A stretch of 64,000 nt of DNA. Source: Paractinoplanes rishiriensis (GTDB lineage Bacteria > Actinomycetota > Actinomycetes > Mycobacteriales > Micromonosporaceae). Below the pieces are notes generated by a model. That model did not search any database and had not been told where the DNA came from. It was given only the letters and a program-made list of their open reading frames with translations. The first letter of the stretch is position 1. Each line of letters starts with the position of its first letter. The translations under genes were made by a program, and so were the position numbers. This document shows positions 57,316 to 64,000 of this stretch, in pieces. The stretch is taken from positions 62,001-126,000 of the forward strand of contig NZ_BOMV01000056.1 in the NCBI RefSeq assembly GCF_016862375.1. Direction: 5' to 3'.

Positions 57316-58686
57316 ATGTTCGGTCAACCTAAGAGCCCGCGTTTCCGGGCCGCACTCGCCGGCACCATGAGTGCCGGGCTCGTGCTCGGCCTCGCGGCGT
57401 GCGGCGACAGTGACTCCGACAGCGGCACGTCCGGCAGCAACGCCTCGGCGGCAGCCATCGACTGTGCGCCATACACGAAGTTCGGGGACATCAAGGGCAA
57501 GACGGTCTCGATCTACACGAGCATCGTGACCCCGGAGGACACTCCGCACATCGATTCCTACAAGCCCTTCGAGCAGTGCACCGGCGCCACCATCAAGTAC
57601 GAGGGCGACAAGGCGTTCGAGACCCAGGTGCTGGTCCGCGCCAAGGCCGGCAACCCGCCGGACATCGCCTACGTGCCGCAGCCCGGCCTGGTGAAGCAGC
57701 TGGTGGCCACCGGCAAGGCGGTTCCGGCCCCCGAGGAGGTGTCGGCCAACACCGACAAGTTCTTCGGCGCCGACTGGAAGGCCTACGCCACGGTCGACGG
57801 CAAGTTCTACGGCGCGCCGCTCGGTGCGAACGTGAAGTCGCTGGTCTGGTATTCGCCGAAGTCGTTCAAGGACGCCGGATACGCGGTGCCCACCACGCTC
57901 GACGAGCTCAAGGCCCTGTCCGACAAGATGGTGGCGGACAAGAAGAAGCCGTGGTGCGCCGGCATCAGCAGCGGTGACGCGACCGGCTGGCCGCTCACCG
58001 ACTGGATGGAGGACTTCATGCTCCGGCTCTCCGGGCCGGAGACGTACGACAAGTGGGTCAGCCACGAGATCCCGTTCAACGGCCCCGAGTCCACGGCGGC
58101 GCTGGACGCGGTCGGCGCCTACCTGAAGAACGACCAGTACGTCAACGGCGGCCTCGGCGACGTCAAGAGCATCGCGAGCACCACGTTCCAGGACGGCGGC
58201 CTGCCGATCCTCGAGGGCACCTGCGAGATGCACCGCCAGGCCAGCTTCTACGCGGCGAACTTCCCCAAGGAGACGAACATCGCCGAGGACGGCGACATCT
58301 TCGCGTTCTACCTGCCGGGTAAGGACGCCGCCAGCAAGCCGGTCCTCGGCGCCGGTGAGTTCGTGATCGCGTTCGCGGACCGCCCGGAGGTCAAGGCGTT
58401 CCAGACCTACCTGTCCTCGGACACCTGGGCCAACGAGAAGGCCAAGATCTCCTCGGGCTGGGTCAGCGCCAACAAGGGCCTGAACCAGGCCAACCTGAAG
58501 AACCCGATCGACGCGCTCGCCGGCAAGATCCTGCTCGACCCCAACGCCACGTTCCGCTTCGACGGCTCGGACCAGATGCCGGCGGCGGTGGGCGCGAACG
58601 CGTTCTGGAAGCAGGCGACGTCCTGGATCACCGGGCAGGACACCAAGACGACGGTGGACAACATCGAGAAGGCCTGGCCGAAGTAA
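57316..58686 (+). CDS. Alpha-glucoside ABC transporter binding lipoprotein, AglE-like
   Basis: 456-aa family 1 solute receptor. Signal peptide with lipobox LAAC (about Cys29), acidic Ser-rich tether, then DCAPYTKFGDIKGKTVSIYTSIVTPED and KPWCAGISSGDATGWPLTDWMEDFMLR, as in AglE proteins for maltose, trehalose or sucrose-type alpha-glucosides. ATG 57316 has AGGGAG 5 nt upstream. A long GC hairpin between this gene and the permeases probably raises its yield over theirs. No ATPase gene follows; a shared MsiK-type ATPase elsewhere is the usual actinobacterial answer. Confidence 0.9.
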   Translation: MFGQPKSPRFRAALAGTMSAGLVLGLAACGDSDSDSGTSGSNASAAAIDCAPYTKFGDIKGKTVSIYTSIVTPEDTPHIDSYKPFEQCTGATIKYEGDKAFETQVLVRAKAGNPPDIAYVPQPGLVKQLVATGKAVPAPEEVSANTDKFFGADWKAYATVDGKFYGAPLGANVKSLVWYSPKSFKDAGYAVPTTLDELKALSDKMVADKKKPWCAGISSGDATGWPLTDWMEDFMLRLSGPETYDKWVSHEIPFNGPESTAALDAVGAYLKNDQYVNGGLGDVKSIASTTFQDGGLPILEGTCEMHRQASFYAANFPKETNIAEDGDIFAFYLPGKDAASKPVLGAGEFVIAFADRPEVKAFQTYLSSDTWANEKAKISSGWVSANKGLNQANLKNPIDALAGKILLDPNATFRFDGSDQMPAAVGANAFWKQATSWITGQDTKTTVDNIEKAWPK

Positions 58687-58705
58687 TCTGATTCAGCCTC
58701 TTTCG

Positions 58706-58742
58706 AGGCCGGCCGGGGGATGCATCTTGCCCCGGCCGGCCT
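58706..58742 (+). terminator. Intra-operon hairpin (partial terminator)
   Basis: Perfect 13-bp stem AGGCCGGCCGGGG/CCCCGGCCGGCCT with an 11-nt loop, 20 bp after the binding-protein stop. No long U-tract, so likely leaky and stabilising the upstream message. Confidence 0.7.
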
Positions 58743-58785
58743 TAGTCTCTCTCCCTCACCGAAGCGCGAAGGAGGTCCGGGTCGC

Positions 58786-59769
58786 GTGTTTTCAACCGCC
58801 TCCACCACCCCCGAGAAAATCGTCCAGATGCTTTTGGCGCTGCTGCTCTTCGCAGCCGTGATGGGCGTCATCCTCTTCATAGCAGGCCGTTTCGGCGGCA
58901 GACGCGGCGACAAGTACGTCGCCTACCTCTATCTGCTGCCCGTACTCCTGGTGCTCGCGGTCGGCCTGGTCTATCCCGGCCTCCGCACGATCTACTTCTC
59001 GTTCTTCGACGCGGCCGGCAAGGCGTTCATCGGATTCGACAACTACCAGACGATCTTCACGGACGACGGCCAGCTCACCGTTCTGCGGAACACGGTGCTC
59101 TGGGTGGTCATCACGCCGTTCCTGGCCACCGCGATCGGCCTCGTCTACGCGATCCTGGTGGACAAGTCACGGTTCGAGTCGTTCGCCAAGGCTCTGATCT
59201 TCCTGCCCATGGCGATCTCCATGGTGGCGGCGTCGGTCATCTGGAAGTTCGTGTACGAGTACCGCCCCGACCAGGCCAACGTGAAGCAGATCGGCCTGAT
59301 CAACCAGATCATCGTGTGGCTCGGCGGTAAGCCGATCCAACTGCTCATCGAGAGCCCGCTGAACACGTTCCTGCTGATCGCCGTCATGATCTGGATCCAG
59401 TGCGGCTTCGCCATGACCGTGCTCTCCGCGGCGATCAAGGCGATCCCGGACGACATCATCGAGGCGGCCCGCCTCGACGGCGTGAACGCGTGGAGCATGT
59501 TCCGCAAGATCACGCTGCCGAGCGTGCGGCCCACGGTCGTGGTGGTGCTGACCACCATCGGCATCGGCACGCTGAAGGTCTTCGACATCGTGCGCACGAT
59601 GACCGGCGGCAACTTCAACAGCAGCGTCATCGCGAACGAGTTCTACCTCCAGACGTTCAACGCCGACAATCAGGGTCTCGGTGCCGCGCTGGCGGTGCTG
59701 CTGTTCATCCTGGTCATCCCGATCGTCGTCTACAACATCCGCCAGGTCCGGCAATCGGAGGCACGATGA
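58786..59769 (+). CDS. Alpha-glucoside ABC transporter permease, AglF-like
   Basis: 327-aa inner-membrane permease. An extra N-terminal helix (about 16-38, LLALLLFAAVMGVILFIAG) precedes the six-helix core found in AglF/MalF-type proteins. The EAA loop reads EAARLDGVNAWSMFRKITLPSV. GTG 58786 is supported by GGAGG 10 nt upstream. The stop overlaps the next ATG (ATGA). Confidence 0.92.
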   Translation: MFSTASTTPEKIVQMLLALLLFAAVMGVILFIAGRFGGRRGDKYVAYLYLLPVLLVLAVGLVYPGLRTIYFSFFDAAGKAFIGFDNYQTIFTDDGQLTVLRNTVLWVVITPFLATAIGLVYAILVDKSRFESFAKALIFLPMAISMVAASVIWKFVYEYRPDQANVKQIGLINQIIVWLGGKPIQLLIESPLNTFLLIAVMIWIQCGFAMTVLSAAIKAIPDDIIEAARLDGVNAWSMFRKITLPSVRPTVVVVLTTIGIGTLKVFDIVRTMTGGNFNSSVIANEFYLQTFNADNQGLGAALAVLLFILVIPIVVYNIRQVRQSEAR

Positions 59770-60680
59770 CTACCGCAGCCCCGCCGGCGACCGCGACGGA
59801 TCCGGCCGCCGGCAAGCCCTCCGCCGCTGAGGTGGCCAAGAAACGGCTCAGTTCACCCTGGGCCTCGGTGGCTGTGATCATCATCGCGGTGCTCTGGACC
59901 CTGCCGACCTTCGGCCTGCTGGTGTCGTCGTTCCGCCCGGAGATGGCGATCAAGCGGACCGGCTGGTGGACGTTCTTCACCGACCCGGTCGTCACCATGG
60001 AGAACTACAAGTCCGTCTTCGGCGAGTCGGCGTCGGTCAACCTGGCTGAGTACTTCGTCAACTCGCTGGTCATCTGCATCCCCTCGGTGCTCATCCCGAT
60101 GGCACTGGCGGCCCTGGCCGCGTACGCCTTCGCCTGGATCGACTTCCGCGGCAAGAACATGCTGTTCCTGGCGATCTTCGCCTTGCAGATCGTGCCGCTG
60201 CAGGTCACCCTGCTCCCGCTGCTCAAGCTCTTCGTGCAGTGGGACCTGTCCGGCACGTTCTGGACGCTCTGGCTGGCGCACTCGACGTTCGCGCTGCCGC
60301 TGGCGATCTACCTGCTGCACAACTTCATGCGGGAGGTGCCGGCCGGCCTCATCGAGGCCGCCCGGGTCGACGGCGCCGGCCACGTGGCGATCTTCTTCCG
60401 TGTGATGTTGCCGCTGCTTACGCCGGCGCTGGCGGCGTTCGGCATCTTCCAGTTCCTGTGGGTGTGGAACGACCTGCTCGTCGCCCTGGTCTTCGCGGGC
60501 GGCGGCAACGAGGTCGCCCCGATCACCCTCGCGCTGGCCAACCTGAGCGGCACGCGGGGCACCGCCTGGCAGCTGCTCTCGGCCGGCGCGTTCGTCTCCA
60601 TCGTCGTCCCGGTCACGGTGTTCCTGCTGCTGCAGCGCTACTTCGTCCGGGGCCTGATGGCCGGCAGCGTCAAGGGCTGA
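59766..60680 (+). CDS. Alpha-glucoside ABC transporter permease, AglG/MalG-like
   Basis: 304-aa permease with six helices: the first at about 34-54, and the last near 270-290. The EAA loop is EAARVDGAGHVAIFFRVMLPLL. The C-terminal LLLQRYFVRGLMAGSVKG is the standard MalG-type ending. A large extracellular loop with FRPEMAIKRTGWWTFFTDP follows helix 1. Translationally coupled to the other permease; a strong terminator closes the operon. Confidence 0.93.
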   Translation: MTTAAPPATATDPAAGKPSAAEVAKKRLSSPWASVAVIIIAVLWTLPTFGLLVSSFRPEMAIKRTGWWTFFTDPVVTMENYKSVFGESASVNLAEYFVNSLVICIPSVLIPMALAALAAYAFAWIDFRGKNMLFLAIFALQIVPLQVTLLPLLKLFVQWDLSGTFWTLWLAHSTFALPLAIYLLHNFMREVPAGLIEAARVDGAGHVAIFFRVMLPLLTPALAAFGIFQFLWVWNDLLVALVFAGGGNEVAPITLALANLSGTRGTAWQLLSAGAFVSIVVPVTVFLLLQRYFVRGLMAGSVKG

Positions 60681-60695
60681 ACCCCTCCACCACAC

Positions 60696-60731
60696 CGCGA
60701 GGGCCGCACCCGATGGGGTGCGGCCCTCGCG
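60696..60731 (+). terminator. Terminator of the alpha-glucoside importer operon
   Basis: Perfect 16-bp stem CGCGAGGGCCGCACCC/GGGTGCGGCCCTCGCG with a short GATG loop, 15 bp after the stop. Confidence 0.8.
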
Positions 60732-61766
60732 TTACGCCCGGCCCTGCGCGGGCCTGCGCCTCTCATCAAGTCACCGCGTTGCTCACGCGTAGTGACCGGC
60801 GCCGGATGCCGGATGTCTGCGGCATGTGCGCCCACCGGACCCATTGCGCAGCCCAGCGAGCGGCTCCTCCGTTCGGACGGGCGGTTGGCTGGCGCGGGGG
60901 TCGCCAGGGGATTCGATCAAGGTCTAGCGTCTGACCGGTGCTCGGACTTCGGAGATGGCGGGGGGCGATCGTGCCTGGTGATTACGGCCCGGAACTGGTC
61001 GACGACGTGTGCACCGTGGCCGGCGAGCCCTGGGCGGCGACTCAAGAACCGTCACTCGACTCGGGCGTGAGCTGGTCGGTGACCTGGAAGCGGCGGGACG
61101 GGCTGGTGCCGGTCGGTGCCGCGGCGGCCACCATTTAGCCGTGGGAGTGCTTGGGGTTCTCCAGACACCATCCGAGCCGGGGACCGGTGCGGGGGATCGT
61201 TCCAGCCGGGCCGAGGATCGTTCTGGCGGGGCCGGTCGGGGCTGATTGTCCGGGACGGCGATCGCGTCGAGGCGAGCGGTCCGGTCGAGGATGCGGAGCT
61301 TTGCGCGCCGGCCGTCGGAGATGTCGCTGGGGTAGGCGCGGCGAGCAGTCACCACGAAGATCTACTCTGGACAGAGCCGAGCGGCCCGCAGCAGGCCCTA
61401 ACGGCGATTCCAGGGTATCTCTACCTCAGACGGAATTCGGGGCGTATCTATATACGAAACGGACGACAGCTTATTGTCCTACCCGTGCGCGCATCCGCCC
61501 CAAAGGAACGAAACGGTCGAATCGTACGCCCGACAAATCGGAAGTAACCGGATAGAATCATTGAACGCCCACTCAGGGGCAGGGTGATCTCCGCAAAACC
61601 TCGTGTCGCCCTTGGCTGCCCGCACCCCCGTCATCGGCGGACACCGAGTGTCGGGGGTGTGAGCGGGCGGGCCGAGGATCGAAAACCTGGCAAACGCCTG
61701 CCGGCGGGGCGGCGTGACCCCACCTAACGGGTCAACGCCTGCTGGCACGTGAGGTCTGGATGCGAG
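60732..61766. other. Gene-poor stretch, no confident gene
   Basis: About 1 kb. A 55-66 aa ORF ending at 61138 (PGDYGPELVDDVCTVAGEPWA...) is the only reading that looks slightly protein-like; it has no recognised family. The 61400-61570 part has lower GC, including CGTATCTATATACG. ACACcgaGTGT within 61630-61660 can form a small hairpin. I see no tRNA, rRNA or repeat array. Confidence 0.5.
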
Positions 61767-61991
61767 TCAGCCGGGGGTTGTCGCGCCTGGACGTAAGGTC
61801 CGCCAGGCTTCGCGTGCCGATGCCTCAAGTTGGTCGGCTGCAGCTTCCAGGCCCAGGGTGTGCTCGGCGGGCGTTCCGCATGTTCTCAGCCGGCCGGCGA
61901 GGTCACGCATGAGGATCACCTGCAGGTCGGCGAATGCGGCTGCTGCTCTGGCCCGCAGGAACGTTGTGGTCTGCTGCTGGGTGACCGCCAC
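61767..61991 (-). CDS. Small hypothetical helical protein
   Basis: 74 aa, Ala-rich and predicted helical (FLRARAAAAFADLQVILMRDLAGRL, LGLEAAADQLEASAREAWRTL). No family recognised. GTG start with GAGG 4 nt upstream. It lies alone, divergent from the chemoreceptor gene. Coding status is uncertain. Confidence 0.4.
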   Translation of the reverse strand: MAVTQQQTTTFLRARAAAAFADLQVILMRDLAGRLRTCGTPAEHTLGLEAAADQLEASAREAWRTLRPGATTPG

Positions 61992-62158
61992 ACCTCACGG
62001 TAGGCCGCGTCCGGTTCACGGCATGGGCGTTCGGCCGACAGTCCCGGGAATCCACCAAAACGTGAACATCGCGCACTTGACGCTCGCATAGTGAAGGACG
62101 GTAAGCAGACGCCCGCGGGGGCAGAAACTCTGACTTTTCTTCCGAAAGAGGGAATGTT

Positions 62159-63796
62159 ATGGCTGCGATGACCATCTCCGCAGGGACAGCAACTGGCGCT
62201 GGGACCCGGCGGTCGTCGTTCGCTGATCTGAGCGTCAACGTGAAAATCCTCGCTGCGGTCGCGACCGCAGCGCTGGTCGCGTTTCTCGTCGGGATCCTCG
62301 GCCTGACGTCATTGAGCGGCGCCAGCAACTCGGCCCAGCTGATCTACAGCAGCAACGTCGCGAGCATCAAGGCGGTCGGGCAGTTGAACGCCGTCGTGTT
62401 GAAGGCCCGGGTGGACACTGCGAACCAGGCGCTGTCGGTGGATCCAGCCAAGACCAAGAAGTTCGCTGACGCGTTCACCGCCGACCTGGAGTCGTTCACC
62501 ACCGCGATCGCCGCCTACCGGGCCAGCAACCCGGCGTCGGACGCCGCCCTGATTGATCAGTTGCAAACCGACTGGGATGCCTACGCCGACGTCGCGACCA
62601 ACAAGCTGATCCCGGCCGGGCATCGCAAGGAACTGGGAGAATGGGCGGCGATCCGCGACCGCGAGGCGCTGCCGCTCCTGACGAGAATCCTCGACCAACT
62701 CGTCACCATGGACGGCCTGGAAACCGCTGACGCGGCGAAGAACGCCGCCGCGGCGAAATCCGGGTATGAGTCCAGCCGGACCACTTCGATCATCACCCTG
62801 ACCGTCGGTCTGGTCCTCGCCCTGGCGATCGGTGTCATCGTCGCTCGGAAGATCGTGCAGTCGCTGACGAAGGTCACCTACGTGTGTGACGGCCTCGCCG
62901 ACGGTGATCTGACCCGTAGCACCGGCCTGGACACCCGCGACGAGCCCGGCCGGATGGCCCGCGCCCTGGACACCGCCCTGACACGGTTGCGGCAGACCAT
63001 CGCCACGATCGAGGGGTCCGCGACCTCGCTGGCCGGCGCGTCGGAGCAGATGACCAGTACCGCCGCCACCATCGCCGCGTCCGCAGAGCAGACATCGACG
63101 CAGGCGTTGGCGGCGTCCGCCGCCGCCGAAGAGGTCTCCCGCAGCGTCGAAACGGTCTCCTCGGGCAGCGAACAGATGGGTGCCTCGATCCGGGAGATCT
63201 CCCAGAACGCCGCGGAGGCCGCCCGGGTCGCCTCCGAAGCGGTCACCATCACCGCCACCACCTCGGCCACGATGAACAAACTCGGCGAGTCCTCAGCCGA
63301 GATCGGCAACGTCATCAAAGTGATCACCGCGATCGCCGAGCAGACCAACCTGCTGGCGTTGAACGCCACCATCGAGGCCGCTCGCGCCGGTGAGATGGGC
63401 AAAGGCTTCGCCGTTGTCGCTTCCGAGGTCAAAGACCTCGCCCAGGAGACCGCCCGGGCCACCGAGGACATCTCGCGGCGGGTCGAGGCGATCCAGGCCG
63501 ACACCCACGGCGCGGTCGCCGCGATCGACGAAATTTCCATCGTGATCCAACGGATCAGCGAGTTCCAGACCACCATCGCCTCCGCCGTGGAGGAACAGAC
63601 CGCCACCACCGCGGAAATGAACCGCAGCGTCAGCGAAGCAGCCGGCGGTACCGGCGCGATCGCCCAAAACATCACCGGCGTCGCCGACGCCGCCCGGATG
63701 ACCAGCCAAGGCGTCACCGAAACCCAGCAAGCCACCACCGAACTCGCCCGCATGTCCACCGAGCTCAGCGGCCTGGTCGCCACCTTCCGCATCTGA
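62159..63796 (+). CDS. Methyl-accepting chemotaxis protein
   Basis: 545-aa transmembrane chemoreceptor. TM1 about 30-52 (ILAAVATAALVAFLVGILGL); extracellular four-helix-bundle ligand domain about 53-205; TM2 about 212-232 (IITLTVGLVLALAIGVIVA); HAMP about 233-285; signalling domain with the hairpin tip VITAIAEQTNLLALNATIEAARAGEMGKGFAVVASEVKDLA, which contacts CheA/CheW. Q/E-rich heptads (EEVSRSVETVSSGSEQM; SAVEEQTATTAEMNRSV) are likely methylation sites. No C-terminal CheR pentapeptide. ATG preceded by AGAGGGA. It implies that the host is motile, as in Actinoplanes zoospores. Confidence 0.96.
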   Translation: MAAMTISAGTATGAGTRRSSFADLSVNVKILAAVATAALVAFLVGILGLTSLSGASNSAQLIYSSNVASIKAVGQLNAVVLKARVDTANQALSVDPAKTKKFADAFTADLESFTTAIAAYRASNPASDAALIDQLQTDWDAYADVATNKLIPAGHRKELGEWAAIRDREALPLLTRILDQLVTMDGLETADAAKNAAAAKSGYESSRTTSIITLTVGLVLALAIGVIVARKIVQSLTKVTYVCDGLADGDLTRSTGLDTRDEPGRMARALDTALTRLRQTIATIEGSATSLAGASEQMTSTAATIAASAEQTSTQALAASAAAEEVSRSVETVSSGSEQMGASIREISQNAAEAARVASEAVTITATTSATMNKLGESSAEIGNVIKVITAIAEQTNLLALNATIEAARAGEMGKGFAVVASEVKDLAQETARATEDISRRVEAIQADTHGAVAAIDEISIVIQRISEFQTTIASAVEEQTATTAEMNRSVSEAAGGTGAIAQNITGVADAARMTSQGVTETQQATTELARMSTELSGLVATFRI

Positions 63797-64000
63797 CCAC
63801 CACCACGACAGCACCGGCCGACCCGAGTACTCGCGCGGCGTGTTGTTCAGGGGCAGATCCGAGAATTCCCTACCTGCGTCATAGGTGGGCCGGCCCTCCG
63901 CCGCGTCTAGGACAAGGCGTGCTTGATCGGCGGTTGCTGCTAGAAAGCGCGCCGGTCCAAGCTCGGCGTGCCATTCATCAGTCACACGCAGTACTTCCAT
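63797..64000. other. Right edge, possible minus-strand gene fragment
   Basis: On the minus strand an open frame enters from the right edge (EVLRVTDEWHAELGPARFLAATADQARLVLD...). The first 55 or so residues look protein-like, but the frame then runs on through the antisense of the chemoreceptor to 63293, which is unlikely to be real. It may be a fragment or a frameshifted end of a gene beyond the window. Confidence 0.3.

Noticed and set aside
60732..62158. tRNA or small RNA gene in the gene-poor stretch
   Set aside because: No TpsiC-loop-like GGTTCGAATCC with matching acceptor stem was found.
63293..63796. Minus-strand frame across the chemoreceptor gene
   Set aside because: The reading opposite the chemoreceptor is low-complexity shadow sequence; only the part right of 63797 might be real.

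Overview
High-GC actinobacterial chromosome, most like the Micromonosporaceae (Actinoplanes and relatives). This rests on very high GC with GTG starts, many secreted glycan-degrading enzymes carrying actinomycete-type CBM2 domains and Pro/Thr linkers, CebR-type operators, a methyl-accepting chemotaxis protein (motile actinomycete), PPDK, and leaderless gene starts. The genus is inference; no rRNA or tRNA gene was found.

Layout. 1-3600 (minus): a guanidine utilisation operon with a clear guanidine-I (ykkC) riboswitch, a guanidine-hydrolase-type ureohydrolase, and an ABC importer whose ATPase runs off the left edge. 3.7-7.6 kb: VOC protein, DNA alkylation repair protein, PPDK. 7.7-11.3 kb: ImmA/IrrE-type protease, a 163-bp MITE-like element, DUF6545 membrane protein, XRE regulator and cytochrome P450. 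12.1-16.1 kb: glycolate oxidase glcDEF. 16.1-19.7 kb: divergent rhamnogalacturonan lyase (PL11-CBM2) and SGNH/CE3 esterase (CBM2), each with its own perfect CebR box. 19.7-26.7 kb: ABM monooxygenase, IclR regulator, a FIST / GGDEF-EAL / small membrane protein operon, and a divergent GlnX-GlnH-like pair without pknG.

26.7-29.4 kb: MIP18-amidohydrolase-alcohol dehydrogenase trio of the kind that accompanies binuclear-iron monooxygenases, here without the monooxygenase. 29.6-34.6 kb: smpB, alanyl-tRNA editing protein, an orphan sugar-binding lipoprotein, and a GntR/YtrA-regulated ABC exporter. 34.7-41.6 kb: aldehyde dehydrogenase, a large NACHT NTPase, a beta-hydroxyacid dehydrogenase, a GlxA-type regulator and a YciO-type protein. 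41.7-47.7 kb: a four-gene glucuronoxylan operon (CE4 deacetylase, Tat-exported SGNH esterase, GH115 alpha-glucuronidase, cytosolic SGNH esterase). 47.8-54.8 kb: a cellulase operon, GH74 xyloglucanase then GH48 cellobiohydrolase then AA10 LPMO, each with CBM2, behind a CebR box; a second CebR box faces the decayed start of a GH10-type xylanase. 55.6-60.7 kb: UDP-glucose dehydrogenase and an AglEFG-like alpha-glucoside importer behind a palindromic operator. 60.7-64 kb: gene-poor stretch, one small ORF and a chemoreceptor.

The plant-polymer genes work together: LPMO, GH48 and GH74 open cellulose and xyloglucan, PL11 and CE3 act on pectin and acetyl esters, and CE4/SGNH/GH115 debranch glucuronoxylan. 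The CebR palindromes suggest that cello-oligosaccharides induce both the cellulase and the pectin genes.
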